DNA of 64,000 nucleotides. Origin: Aquificaceae bacterium. Its GTDB lineage: Bacteria; Aquificota; Aquificia; Aquificales; Aquificaceae. The first letter of the stretch is position 1. Every line of letters starts with the position of its first letter. A program made the position numbers and the translations under genes. The stretch covers positions 1-64,000 of the forward strand of contig JALWVU010000055.1 of assembly GCA_027079305.1 (NCBI GenBank), written 5' to 3'. The notes under the pieces were generated by a model. It was not told the DNA's origin, made no database searches, and worked only from the letters and a program-made list of their open reading frames with translations. Below are positions 45,144 to 53,972 of the stretch, piece after piece.

Positions 45144-45635
45144 ATGCGGTTCAGGGAGACGGACCTTCCTGGGGTAGGGAAGAGATACACGCTCGAGCTC
45201 GAGGACGGAGGTGAGCTCACGCTCATAATCCACAACACGGGCAGGAGGGAGCTCTACATAATCGAGGAGGACGAGGAGGAACCCACCTGCGTCATTTCCC
45301 TCACCGAGGACGAGGCCAAGGAGCTGGGCTTCCTTCTGGCGGGAACCACCTACCAGCCCGTCGCTCCTGAGAGGATGGAGCTGATAATGAAGGAGATGGT
45401 GATGGAGTGGGTGAAGGTGGGGGAGAGGTCCCAGCTCGTCGGAAAGACCATAGCCCAGGCCCAGATAAGGAAGAAGACGGGAGCCTCCATAGTAGCCATA
45501 ATCAGGGGTGAGGACATGCTCGTCAACCCCGATCCCAGCACCACCGATATAAAATCTGGTGACATCCTCGTTGTTGCGGGCACCAGACAGCAGATAAAGA
45601 ACTTCCTCGAATACTGCGGGGACTGCTCTACCTGA
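45144..45635 (+). CDS. KhtT-like RCK-C regulatory subunit of a K+/H+ antiporter
   Basis: 163 residues. N-terminal domain (1 to about 65, RETDLPGVGKRYTLEL, then the DGGELTLIIHNTGRRELY strand) as in KhtT/YhaT, and a C-terminal TrkA-C domain (about 85-163, SQLVGKTIAQAQIRKKTGASIVAI). It is a ligand-sensing gate for the antiporter encoded immediately downstream. In Bacillus KhtT binds c-di-AMP; whether this one does is unknown. Confidence 0.88.
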   Translation: MRFRETDLPGVGKRYTLELEDGGELTLIIHNTGRRELYIIEEDEEEPTCVISLTEDEAKELGFLLAGTTYQPVAPERMELIMKEMVMEWVKVGERSQLVGKTIAQAQIRKKTGASIVAIIRGEDMLVNPDPSTTDIKSGDILVVAGTRQQIKNFLEYCGDCST

Positions 45636-45638
45636 GCG

Positions 45639-46856
45639 ATGGAGCACTCTCTGACCTTCCTCCAGATAAACGCCCTCTTCATACTGATGTTCCTTACAGC
45701 CTACTTTCTCAGGAAGGTAAACATCCCTCCTATAATCTCCTTCCTTCTGATAGGTTTTGTATCCAAGTTCTGGATCCCACACGAGAGCACCCAGCTGATA
45801 GAGCTCTTCAAGGAGGCTGGGATAATCCTCCTCTTCTTCTTCATAGGCCTCGAATATTCCTTCGAGAGACTCAAGAACATGGTCTCCATCTGGAAGCCTG
45901 GGCTGGCGGATTTCCTTTTCAACTTCGTCCCTATCTTCCTGCTTGCCCGATTCTTTGGCTTCGATCTGGTCACCTCCCTGCTCATAGCGGGGGTCTTCTA
46001 CCCCTCGAGCACCTCCATAGTGGCCAAGCTGTTGATGGACTTCAAGCGTCTCGCCTCCCCCGAGGCGGAGCTTCTCATAGGGATACTCATCTTCGAGGAT
46101 CTGGTCTCCATAATACTCCTCTCCGTTTTGATACCCGTGGTCGAGTTCGGGAGCCTTGAGCCCAAGACCCTGCCCGTTAGCCTTCTCAAGATACTCGTTG
46201 TCCTGATTATCTTCTACCTGCTCCACAGGTTCCTCGTTCCACGCATCCAGCTCTGGCTCGACAGGGCCTCGGAGGAGGAGAGCTTTGTCTTCTTCCTGCT
46301 CGGCTTCACCATGGTGGTGGGCGTATCCTTTAAGGACCTCGGCCTTTCGGAAGCTCTCGGGGCCTTCCTCCTGGGGGTTTTGGTTCCGGAGACGAGGGTT
46401 ATGGAGAACATAGAGCACCACCTCTCCGCTCTTAAGGAGCTATCCATAGGTGTGTTCTTCTTCTTCTTTGCCTACGAGAGTGAGCTGACGGTTCCAGAGA
46501 ACCTCCAGTTCGTCCTGCTCCTTATCCTTCTTGGAGTTCTTCTTAAGGTTATCTCCACCTATGTGGCCGCTTACCTCTACGGCATGAAGAGGAAGGCCAG
46601 GCTCAGGACCTCCCTCTCCTTCGTCCCGAGGGGTGAGTTTTCCGTGATCATAGCCTCCCTCGAGCCCACGGTTAAGCTGATCTCCATACCTTTCATCCTC
46701 TCCACCGCCCTGATAGGTAGTTTCCTTTTCGTGCTCGCTCCAAAGGTTGCGGATCTCATCTATCCTCCCAAGAAGAAGAGGAAGAGGAGAGCTCGGAGAG
46801 AGCTTTCTCCAGCTCAAGTCGTTTCTCCTCCAGATCGTCCTCCTCGCGAACGATGA
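45639..46856 (+). CDS. CPA2-family K+(Na+)/H+ antiporter, KhtU-like
   Basis: 405 residues with about 12 membrane helices. IGFVSKFWIPHES and FFFIGLEYSFERL in the N-terminal half, and SEALGAFLLGVLVPETRV and FVPRGEFSVIIA later, fit CPA2 exchangers. It lacks the C-terminal RCK seen in KefB/C; the separate khtT-like subunit supplies it. Very basic C-terminal tail (KKKRKRRARRE). Its 3' end overlaps the opposite DUF374 gene by 101 bp, so one of the two tails may be longer than in relatives. Confidence 0.9.
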   Translation: MEHSLTFLQINALFILMFLTAYFLRKVNIPPIISFLLIGFVSKFWIPHESTQLIELFKEAGIILLFFFIGLEYSFERLKNMVSIWKPGLADFLFNFVPIFLLARFFGFDLVTSLLIAGVFYPSSTSIVAKLLMDFKRLASPEAELLIGILIFEDLVSIILLSVLIPVVEFGSLEPKTLPVSLLKILVVLIIFYLLHRFLVPRIQLWLDRASEEESFVFFLLGFTMVVGVSFKDLGLSEALGAFLLGVLVPETRVMENIEHHLSALKELSIGVFFFFFAYESELTVPENLQFVLLLILLGVLLKVISTYVAAYLYGMKRKARLRTSLSFVPRGEFSVIIASLEPTVKLISIPFILSTALIGSFLFVLAPKVADLIYPPKKKRKRRARRELSPAQVVSPPDRPPRER

Positions 46857-47403
46857 TCTCCTCCCCTATCAGGGCCTCAGCCCTCGTGAAGGGAAGAGGG
46901 ACCATCAGTCTGTCCCAGGTCTTCAGAGCCTTGTATCTTTCCAATCTGACCGCCGCGGGGACTATGGGTGCACCCGTCTTCTGGGCGAGGAAGATAACTC
47001 CCTTCTGAACCTTGTAGGCCGGCCCCTTCGGACCGTCCACGGTTATGGCTACGTTGTGTCCCTCCCTTAGGGCCCTTATGAGTTGAATGGCGCTCCTCCT
47101 TCCTCCCTTGTCCACCCTCCCCTCCTCGGTTGATCCTCTGACCACCCTGTAGCCCAAACCTTCCGCTATCCTCGCCGCTATCTCTCCGTCCTCCGATCTG
47201 CTCGCTATAGTGTATATGCCCCTGTCCATACCGAACAGGGTCAGAGCTAAGGCGTGGCCGTGCCAGAGGGCGTATATCTTTCCTCTGTCCTTGGAAAATT
47301 CGTATCTTTTCCTCCACCTTATAGTTCTTCCCAGTATCCTTACCAGGAGAACTATCAGCGGAGTTAGCGCAAGGGCAAGTCTGAACTTAATTTTTCTCCG
47401 CAT
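46756..47403 (-). CDS. DUF374-family lysophospholipid acyltransferase-like protein
   Basis: 215 residues from ATG 47403; an upstream extension to 47520 is open but a TAATAT -10 box 7 nt before the ATG argues against it. N-terminal hydrophobic anchor (LALALTPLIVLLVRIL), ALWHGHALAL, DGPKGPAYKVQKGVIFLA and TGAPIVPAAV mark the DUF374 branch of the PlsC superfamily, thought to act in lipid A or membrane-lipid acylation. The Ser-rich C-terminus (LSSSSSSWEDR) lies in the antiporter overlap. Confidence 0.87.
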   Translation of the reverse strand: MRRKIKFRLALALTPLIVLLVRILGRTIRWRKRYEFSKDRGKIYALWHGHALALTLFGMDRGIYTIASRSEDGEIAARIAEGLGYRVVRGSTEEGRVDKGGRRSAIQLIRALREGHNVAITVDGPKGPAYKVQKGVIFLAQKTGAPIVPAAVRLERYKALKTWDRLMVPLPFTRAEALIGEEIIVREEDDLEEKRLELEKALSELSSSSSSWEDR

Positions 47404-47410
47404 CCGTATG

Positions 47411-47416
47411 ATATTA
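47411..47416 (-). promoter_or_regulatory. -10-like box 7 nt before the DUF374 gene (leaderless type)
   Basis: TAATAT on the minus strand, 7 nt, then ATG 47403. The overlapping TATTAT (47412-47417) on the + strand may serve the small gene at 47444. Confidence 0.4.
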
Positions 47417-47443
47417 TTACTAAAAACCTTCGTGAGGTGGGTT

Positions 47444-47692
47444 ATGGAAGAGCAGTATGTAGCGGTTCCCTTCAGCCTGGTGGGTTTTTTCGTCACCAAC
47501 AGGTCCGTGGAGGAAAGCATAAGGAGCGATATAACTCCGGAAGAGCTTGAGAAGCTCCAGGACCTGATAGCGAAGCTTCTGTTCAGAGAGGGTGTACGTG
47601 TGGCTATCTATCCCTACGTGGTCCCACCCGAGCAGGCCGGGGACGCTGTTAACGAGCTTGAAAACCTCATCTTCGGAGAGGACGAGGAGTAA
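47444..47692 (+). CDS. hypothetical small protein upstream of dapB
   Basis: Unrecognised 82-residue acidic protein starting at ATG 47444, with GAGGTGG just before it. An in-frame extension to 47210 lies inside the DUF374 gene and is rejected. Contains a predicted strand (YVAVPFSLVGFFV) and a helix (PEELEKLQDLIAKLLFR). Its TAA shares the last A with the dapB ATG, so the two are co-translated. Confidence 0.78.
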   Translation: MEEQYVAVPFSLVGFFVTNRSVEESIRSDITPEELEKLQDLIAKLLFREGVRVAIYPYVVPPEQAGDAVNELENLIFGEDEE

Positions 47693-48486
47693 TGACGAAG
47701 GTGGTTGTCTGCGGTGCTCTCGGCAGGATGGGAAGGAGGATAATAGAGCTCTCTCTTCAGGATCCTGAGGTAGAGGTGGTGGGAGGTGTCGAGCATCCAG
47801 ATTGTATACCTTCCCTGGATCTCGGGGAGGCGCTCGGAAAGGAAGAGCTGAAGGGAAAACCCCTCACCAGCAGGCTCGAGGAGCTACTTCCCTCCTGTGA
47901 TGTGGTTGTGGAGTTCTCCAACAACACTACCGCGGCGGTAGGGCACGCCAAGCTCGCCACCCTCGACGGAAAGGGTGTGGTTATAGGAACGACGGGCTTC
48001 ACCGATCAGGAGGTTAAGGAGATAGAGGAGGCTTCCAAAAACGCGCCCGTTCTCCTTTCCCCCAACATGAGCCTGGGGGTTAACCTCTTATTCAAACTGG
48101 TGGAGCTTGCCGCGAAAGTCCTCAGGGACAAGAACTTCGATATGGAGATAGTGGAGATCCACCACAGGTTTAAAAAAGACGCCCCGAGCGGAACAGCTGT
48201 CAAGCTGGCCAGCATACTCAAGGAGAGCGCGGGGCTCGAGAGAGTGGTTCACGGAAGGGAGGGAGAGGCACCGAGAAAAGAGGGGGATCTCGGCGTCTTT
48301 GCGGTCAGAGGCGGGGACGTGGTGGGGGACCACACCGTTTACTTCCTCGGCTTCGGAGAGAGGCTGGAGCTGACCCACAGGGCGAGCTCGAGGGACACCT
48401 TCGCCAAAGGTGCGGTGGAAGCCGCCAAGTGGATAAAGGGTAAGAAACCGGGCATGTATTCCATGTTCGACGTTCTCGATCTATGA
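47692..48486 (+). CDS. dapB: 4-hydroxy-tetrahydrodipicolinate reductase
   Basis: NAD(P)H-dependent step of lysine and diaminopimelate synthesis. 264 residues: CGALGRMGRRI, GTTGFTDQEV, SPNMSLGVN and the signature EIHHRFKKDAPSGTA. Ends in ATGA overlap with mutS2. Confidence 0.96.
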   Translation: MTKVVVCGALGRMGRRIIELSLQDPEVEVVGGVEHPDCIPSLDLGEALGKEELKGKPLTSRLEELLPSCDVVVEFSNNTTAAVGHAKLATLDGKGVVIGTTGFTDQEVKEIEEASKNAPVLLSPNMSLGVNLLFKLVELAAKVLRDKNFDMEIVEIHHRFKKDAPSGTAVKLASILKESAGLERVVHGREGEAPRKEGDLGVFAVRGGDVVGDHTVYFLGFGERLELTHRASSRDTFAKGAVEAAKWIKGKKPGMYSMFDVLDL

Positions 48487-50756
48487 GGGAAGAGGACCTC
48501 AGGAAGTTAGAGTTCGACAAGATAATCTCCAGGCTCAAAGAGTTCGTTCACTCCCCAGCAACGGAAGAACTGCTGGATACACTTAAACCTTCCACAGACA
48601 GGGAGGAGATACTATCTCTTATAGAACTCTTCAGAGCCTTAAGGGATATAGATCTGAAGCTCTACAGGTTCGAGGACATAAGGGAGCTCCTGGAGAGATC
48701 CAGGATAGAGGGGGCTGTCCTGAGCGTGGAGGAGCTTCTTTCTGTCTTGAGCGTTCTGAAGCTCATAAGGGAGGTGAGGAAGGTCATCGGAAGGGAGGCG
48801 GAAAGTAAGCCTCCCCTCAGGAGGCTCTCAAGAAGGCTACACCTCTTCTCCTCCTTAGAGAACCTTATAGAGGCGAGCATAGACAGGAGGGGGTTCGTCA
48901 AGGACGAGGCGAGCGAGGAGCTCTTCAGGGTTAGGAGGAGCATAAGGGGGGTGGAGAAGGAGATAATGGAAAGGCTCGAAAATCTCCTCAGAAGGCCGGA
49001 CGCGGAGAAGATCTTCTCGGACAGGATAATCACTATAAGGAACAACAGATACGTGGTTCCTGTAAAAAGCTCCCAGGTAAAGAAAATATTCGGAATAGTC
49101 CACGGAACCTCCTCCTCCGGATACACCACCTACGTGGAGCCTCAGTTCGTTATAGAGTTGAACAACAAGCTTACCGAGCTTAAGGCGGAGGAAGAGGAAG
49201 AGGTAAGGAAGGTCCTTAGAAGGATCACCTCTTACGTAGGGGACTTCTCTAAAAAGATACTGGAAAGCTTTGAGGTTCTGGTGGAGGTGGACCTGCTTCA
49301 GGCCAAGAGGAGACTCGCTGAAACCTACGGAGGTGATTTCCCTAAGTTGGGGGATCACGTTGAGCTGAGGAAGGTGAAGCATCCCCTTCTTGCCCTGATA
49401 AATCCAGAAACGGTTCCCGTGGATATAGTTCTCAAAGAAAGGAAGGGCCTTATTCTAACCGGACCTAACACCGGGGGAAAAACGGTAGCCCTGAAGACAC
49501 TCGGTCTCGTATCCCTTATGGTCCAGAGCGGTATTCCGGTCCCCGTAGGTGAGGGGAGCGTCCTAAAGGTTTTCAAAAAGGTGTTTGTGGACGTTGGAGA
49601 CGAGCAGAGCATAGAGCAGAACCTCTCCACCTTTTCCTCCCATATGACGAACATCGCCCAGTTCCTCCCGGAGACGGATGAGACTACCCTTGTCCTCTTG
49701 GACGAGCTCGGAGCCGGGACGGATCCCGTGGAAGGTTCGGCCTTGGGAATAGGTATTCTCGAGTATCTTAGGAAGAGGAAAGCCTGGATCTTTGCCAACA
49801 CCCACCACACACCTATAAAGGTCTATGCGGTTAACTCGGACTACTTCGTTCCCGCAAGCGTTCTCTTCGACAGGGAAACCCTCAGACCCCTCTACAGGAT
49901 AGCCTACAACACGGTGGGGGAGAGCATGGCCTTCGAGGTGGCGGGTAGGTGCGGTATACCGGAAGAGGTTCTGGAGATCGCGCGAAGGAATGTGGGGGAC
50001 CTCGGAAAGGAGTACATGAGTGCCATGGAGAAGCTGGCGGACTACACGAGGGAGTATGAGGAAAAACTCCTCCAGCTTGAGAAACTCAAGGAGGAACTCC
50101 AGAAGGAGAAGGAAAGATACGAACAGCTCTACAGGGAATACATGGAATTCAAAAGGAAGAGCTGGAAGGAGGCTTACAAAGAGGCCAAAAACTACCTCAG
50201 GAAGCTCATGGAGGAGGGGAAGGAGGTTCTGAAGAACCTGAGAACGGAGGAAGATCTTGAAAGTTTTATAAGGGAACAGGAAAAACAGCTTGAGCTTTTC
50301 TCTCCCAGAGAAGACAGAGAGCAGGTGAACACCGGAGATAGCGTGGAGTTCATGGGAAAGAGGGGCAAGGTCCTTCAGATAAAGGAGGGGAAGGCCTACG
50401 TGGCTTTGGAAGGGATGAAAATCTGGGTGGACCTGGGAGCCCTAAAACGTATAAAAGAGGAAAAGAGGGAGGAGGTAAGAACGACTCCGAGGGGGACAAT
50501 TTCGAAGCACGAGATAAATCTCATAGGCATGGACGCCAACACAGCCCTTATAGAGCTGGAGAAGTTCATAGAGGAGGCCCACGCCTCGGGCCTCAGGAGC
50601 GTGAAGATAATCCACGGTATAGGAAAGGGCGTCCTCAAGAGGGTGGTCCACGAGTTTTTATCCAAATCCGAGAAGATAAAGTTTTACAGGGAGGCCTACC
50701 CGAGGGAGGGAGGCTCGGGCGTTACCATCGCCTTCCTGAGGGGAGCGGAGGACTGA
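48483..50756 (+). CDS. mutS2: MutS2-family ATPase with Smr domain
   Basis: 757 residues: helical lever and clamp region, ATPase with Walker A GPNTGGKT (about 325) and ABC-type signature region, long coiled coil (about 515-600), and C-terminal Smr domain (about 680-757) with HGIGKGVL. MutS2 acts in recombination control and ribosome collision rescue, not in mismatch repair. The usual LDLRG segment at the Smr start reads NLIGMD here, a deviation that may affect nuclease activity. Confidence 0.95.
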   Translation: MREEDLRKLEFDKIISRLKEFVHSPATEELLDTLKPSTDREEILSLIELFRALRDIDLKLYRFEDIRELLERSRIEGAVLSVEELLSVLSVLKLIREVRKVIGREAESKPPLRRLSRRLHLFSSLENLIEASIDRRGFVKDEASEELFRVRRSIRGVEKEIMERLENLLRRPDAEKIFSDRIITIRNNRYVVPVKSSQVKKIFGIVHGTSSSGYTTYVEPQFVIELNNKLTELKAEEEEEVRKVLRRITSYVGDFSKKILESFEVLVEVDLLQAKRRLAETYGGDFPKLGDHVELRKVKHPLLALINPETVPVDIVLKERKGLILTGPNTGGKTVALKTLGLVSLMVQSGIPVPVGEGSVLKVFKKVFVDVGDEQSIEQNLSTFSSHMTNIAQFLPETDETTLVLLDELGAGTDPVEGSALGIGILEYLRKRKAWIFANTHHTPIKVYAVNSDYFVPASVLFDRETLRPLYRIAYNTVGESMAFEVAGRCGIPEEVLEIARRNVGDLGKEYMSAMEKLADYTREYEEKLLQLEKLKEELQKEKERYEQLYREYMEFKRKSWKEAYKEAKNYLRKLMEEGKEVLKNLRTEEDLESFIREQEKQLELFSPREDREQVNTGDSVEFMGKRGKVLQIKEGKAYVALEGMKIWVDLGALKRIKEEKREEVRTTPRGTISKHEINLIGMDANTALIELEKFIEEAHASGLRSVKIIHGIGKGVLKRVVHEFLSKSEKIKFYREAYPREGGSGVTIAFLRGAED

Positions 50757-50762
50757 TATATT
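50757..50762 (+). promoter_or_regulatory. -10-like box 6 nt before the MBL gene (leaderless type)
   Basis: TATATT right after the mutS2 stop, 6 nt, then ATG 50769. Confidence 0.45.
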
Positions 50763-50768
50763 TATCTC

Positions 50769-51407
50769 ATGGGTATGATGCTCGAGATCCTTCCGGTCGG
50801 ACCTCTCTCGGTGAACTGCTCCATACTTGCGGACGAGAGAACGGGGAAGGCTGTGATAATAGATCCTGGGGCTGACGCGGAGAGGATAATAGAGGTAGCC
50901 AAGGAGTTCGATGTGATCTGCATTCTCAACACCCACGGACACATAGACCACGTGGGTCAGGTGGGAAGGATAAAGGAGTTCTTCAAGGTTCCCTTCTACC
51001 TTCACCCAGAGGACGTATACCTAATAGAGGACGAGATATGGCCTGGATTTGGAAGCTACATAAGGGCGGTCCCCTGCCCTCCACCCGACGAGCACCTGGA
51101 GGACGGCATGTCCATAAAAGTGGGGGATCTAAAGATCAGGGTCATCCACACGCCAGGGCACACTCCCGGCCTCTGCTGTTTCTACATAGAGGAGGAAGGA
51201 GTTCTGATAGCTGGAGATTTACTCTTTAAAGGGAGCGTGGGCAGGTGGGACCTGCCCGGGGGAGATCCCGAAAAGCTCAAGAAGTCCCTCGAGAGGATCT
51301 TCAGCGAGCTTCCGGACGATACGGTTGTGGTCTGCGGGCACTACGAGGAGACCACCATAGGCTACGAGAGGAAGTTCAACCCCTACCTCCACGGAGGACT
51401 GCTGTGA
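50769..51407 (+). CDS. metallo-beta-lactamase-fold hydrolase (glyoxalase II-like)
   Basis: 212 residues with the metal site THGHIDH, HTPGHTPG (second His) and GDLLFKGSVGR, of the YcbL/glyoxalase II-like branch. It probably hydrolyses a thioester such as S-lactoyl compounds; the substrate is not certain. Start ATG 50769 (alternatives at codons 3 and 4). Overlaps mlaF by 4 nt (GTGA). Confidence 0.9.
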   Translation: MGMMLEILPVGPLSVNCSILADERTGKAVIIDPGADAERIIEVAKEFDVICILNTHGHIDHVGQVGRIKEFFKVPFYLHPEDVYLIEDEIWPGFGSYIRAVPCPPPDEHLEDGMSIKVGDLKIRVIHTPGHTPGLCCFYIEEEGVLIAGDLLFKGSVGRWDLPGGDPEKLKKSLERIFSELPDDTVVVCGHYEETTIGYERKFNPYLHGGLL

Positions 51408-52174
51408 GCGAGGCGGTCGTCAGAGTCGAGAACCTCTACAAGGAGATAGAAGGGAGGAAAATTCTGAAGGGTGTCTCCTTCGAGGTCAGGGAGCGGGAGA
51501 TCTTTTCCATAATCGGAGGGAGCGGTAGCGGAAAGACCTCCATCACCAAGCACATAATAGGCCTCTGGAAGCCCACATCGGGAAAGGTTTACGTATTCGG
51601 GAGGGACGTCAGCACCCTCTCTCAGGCGGAGATGGACGAGCTGAGAAAGAACATAGGCTACGTCTTCCAGGAGGGGGCTCTCTTCGACAGCCTCAGGGTG
51701 TGGGAAAACGTGGGCTTTTACTTCCTGGAGCACACCAACATGAGCGGAAAGGAGATAAGGGAGATCGCCTTAGAGAAGCTCAGGCTCGTGGATCTGGACG
51801 AGGATGTTCTCGACCTTATGCCCTCTGAGCTCTCGGGAGGGATGAGGAAGAGGGTGTCCATAGCGAGGGCGATAGCGACCAATCCCAGGCTCATAATCTA
51901 CGACGAGCCCACCTCCGGACTCGATCCCATAACGAGCAGGGTAATAGACAAGCTCATCCTCCAGCTGAGGGAGAGGACGGGAACCACCGCCATAGTTGTC
52001 ACCCACGACATGATCTCCGCCTTTACCATCTCCGACAGACTCTTGGTCCTGAGGAAGGGGGAGGTGGTGGCCTCAGGAAGGCCCGAGGAGGTGATAAACT
52101 CTACAGATCCGTTCGTTCAGGAGTTCATAGGTAGCATGAAGGAGTGTCTACTCCACCAGAACAGGGTCTCTTGA
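51404..52174 (+). CDS. mlaF: MlaF-type ABC transporter ATPase
   Basis: 256 residues from GTG 51404, which overlaps the MBL stop. Walker A GGSGSGKTS, signature ELSGGMRKRVSIARA, Walker B LIIYDEPTSGLDP and an H-loop TH. The SGGMRKR form is typical of MlaF/YrbF phospholipid transporters. The mlaE permease is at 17566. No mlaD follows; the convergent cfa gene overlaps its last 27 nt. Confidence 0.9.
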   Translation: MSEAVVRVENLYKEIEGRKILKGVSFEVREREIFSIIGGSGSGKTSITKHIIGLWKPTSGKVYVFGRDVSTLSQAEMDELRKNIGYVFQEGALFDSLRVWENVGFYFLEHTNMSGKEIREIALEKLRLVDLDEDVLDLMPSELSGGMRKRVSIARAIATNPRLIIYDEPTSGLDPITSRVIDKLILQLRERTGTTAIVVTHDMISAFTISDRLLVLRKGEVVASGRPEEVINSTDPFVQEFIGSMKECLLHQNRVS

Positions 52175-53359
52175 GATGTTCCTCCTCATCACCGGATAGT
52201 CGTTCTTCACACCCTTAGAGAGGAGAAACTGGAAGAGATGGTTGCTCCCCGTATAGAAGGAGACTGCGGAGGATACCAGGTATAGATCCCACATCCTCAC
52301 GAACTCCTCTCCATACATCTCCCTGATGGTGTCCACCTTCTCCCAGAAGCGCCTCCTCCACTCCTTGAGCGTCCTGTAGTAGTGGGGCCTCCAGTCGTCC
52401 AGATCTATCAGACAGAAGTCAAGACCTTCAAAGGCACAGAGGACCTCCGCTATGCCGGGCAAGTATCCCCCGGGGAATATGTATTTCCTTATCCACCTGC
52501 TCTGGGGACCTGGGTGGACCTTTCCTATGGTGTGTAGAAGGAAAAGCCCTTCCTCCTCCATGACCGAGCTGATCGTCCTGAAGAAGGCCCTGTAATGTTC
52601 CCTCCCCACGTGCTCAAACATACCCACCGAGACCACCTTGTTGAACCTCTTCCCCAGCTTGGGAAGATCCGCGTAGTGCATCAGGTATACTTCTACTTTC
52701 CCTTCCAGACCTCTCCTCCTTATCTCCTCCTTAACGTGTCTGTATTGGTTCTCCGAAAGGGTTATCCCCACGCTGTAAGCTCCGTATTCCTGGGAAGCCT
52801 CCAGAATTATAGATCCCCACCCGCATCCTACATCTAAGAGCCTGTCTCCCTCCTGAAGCAGTAGCTTCTCGAAGATGATCCTCCTCTTCTCCCTCTGGGC
52901 CTCCTCTAAGCTCGCATCCGGAGAGGGGAAGAAGGCGCAGGAGTATGTCATCGACTCATCGAGCCATAGCCTGTAGAATTCATCCCCCAGATCGTAGTGG
53001 TGCTGGACGTTCTTCTTCTCCTTAACTTTGTTTATAACGCTGAAGGTGTTTGCTACACGGAAGAGGAAGGCGGAGAACCCCTTGCTTCCTTCGAGCTCGT
53101 TTATATACCTGCTACCTGCCACGAGCAGTCTCTCGAGATCCCCATGAACCTCTATCTCACCCCTCATGTATCCCTCTCCAAAACCCATCTCAAGGTCCCT
53201 TATAGTCCTCTTCAGAGCGTCCCATGTCCTGAAAAGAACTCTGTGATCCACCCTCTCTTCTGGGATCTCTCTCCCGTCTGGAAGCGTTATACCTATTGTT
53301 TCATCGCTTTTAGAGTTTATCTCCTCCAGGATCTTCCTTATGACCTTCTCCCTCAGCAT
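52148..53359 (-). CDS. cfa: cyclopropane-fatty-acyl-phospholipid synthase family
   Basis: SAM-dependent methyltransferase that modifies the double bond of membrane phospholipid acyl chains. 403 residues: N-terminal lipid-binding domain, SAM site LLDVGCGWGSI, FEHVGREHY and the C-terminal HYYRTLKEWRRRF segment typical of CFA synthases. AGGAGG before the ATG. Chain type (cyclopropane or branched) cannot be told from sequence. Confidence 0.92.
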   Translation of the reverse strand: MLREKVIRKILEEINSKSDETIGITLPDGREIPEERVDHRVLFRTWDALKRTIRDLEMGFGEGYMRGEIEVHGDLERLLVAGSRYINELEGSKGFSAFLFRVANTFSVINKVKEKKNVQHHYDLGDEFYRLWLDESMTYSCAFFPSPDASLEEAQREKRRIIFEKLLLQEGDRLLDVGCGWGSIILEASQEYGAYSVGITLSENQYRHVKEEIRRRGLEGKVEVYLMHYADLPKLGKRFNKVVSVGMFEHVGREHYRAFFRTISSVMEEEGLFLLHTIGKVHPGPQSRWIRKYIFPGGYLPGIAEVLCAFEGLDFCLIDLDDWRPHYYRTLKEWRRRFWEKVDTIREMYGEEFVRMWDLYLVSSAVSFYTGSNHLFQFLLSKGVKNDYPVMRRNISRDPVLVE

Positions 53360-53381
53360 GATAGCCCCTCCTGGTAGGAAA

Positions 53382-53389
53382 ATTATAAT
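53382..53389. promoter_or_regulatory. palindromic bidirectional -10 element between cfa and the kinase gene
   Basis: ATTATAAT reads TATAAT on the + strand (53384-53389) and TATAAT on the minus strand (53382-53387). The + copy lies 12 nt from ATG 53402; the minus copy lies 22 nt from the cfa ATG 53359. The two could not be engaged at the same time. Confidence 0.5.
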
Positions 53390-53401
53390 CCCGTGAGGTT
53401 C

Positions 53402-53971
53402 ATGGACTTTAAGAGGGAGGTTGAGAACATTGAGAAGCTCGCGGAAGGATGGAGGGGAGTGATATACACAGGCGACTGGAAAGGGCGGAAGGTTTCCATA
53501 AAGGTGGCCAAAACACCCGAGGTGGTAGAGGCTATTCAGAAGGAGGCGAGGATACTTAAAGAACTTAAAGGACTTGAGGGCTTTCCCCAGCTACTTGAAA
53601 AGGGAGAAGACTTCTTCGTATACGAGTTTATAGAAGGAACCCCTTACGGGGAGCTGGAGCTGGATACGGAGAAAGATAAGGAGATACTGCGCAAAGTTCT
53701 TGAAGCGGCCTACCTACTCGACAGGATGGGTATAAAGAGGGACGAGTTTTCCAAAATAGACAAGAACGTTCTCGTTGGAAAAAATGGGGAAGTTTACATA
53801 CTTGACTTTGAGAGAGGAGCTTTTAAGAAGAGGCCTTCCAATCTGACTCAGTTCCTCCAACTCCTTGTCAGAAAGGGGTTCCTCGATCTCGAGGAGGCGA
53901 AGGATCTTGGCAGAAGATACTCCAAGGATATGGGAGGAGTCTTTAAGGAGGTTCTGGAGAGGTTAAAATAA
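53402..53971 (+). CDS. predicted protein kinase-like protein (COG2112 type)
   Basis: 189 residues of a compact kinase fold: a conserved Lys in VSIKVAK (34), Glu in KEARIL (48), hinge FFVYEFIEG, an RDEFSKIDKNVLV catalytic-loop region and a DFERG metal-binding segment (135-139) in place of DFG. Resembles the short kinases mostly found in archaea. I use ATG 53402 because GTG 53393 lies only 3 nt after the -10 box. It is the first gene before murB-ddl-ftsQAZ. Substrate is unknown; it could be a pseudokinase. Confidence 0.72.
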   Translation: MDFKREVENIEKLAEGWRGVIYTGDWKGRKVSIKVAKTPEVVEAIQKEARILKELKGLEGFPQLLEKGEDFFVYEFIEGTPYGELELDTEKDKEILRKVLEAAYLLDRMGIKRDEFSKIDKNVLVGKNGEVYILDFERGAFKKRPSNLTQFLQLLVRKGFLDLEEAKDLGRRYSKDMGGVFKEVLERLK

Positions 53972-53972
53972 A

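Noticed and set aside
47404-47520. N-terminal extension of the DUF374 protein
   Set aside because: The extra residues overlap the divergent small gene at 47444 and lie upstream of a TAATAT box.
51245-51403. N-terminal extension of MlaF
   Set aside because: It is the out-of-frame reading of the MBL gene; GTG 51404 overlapping the MBL stop gives a normal-length ATPase.
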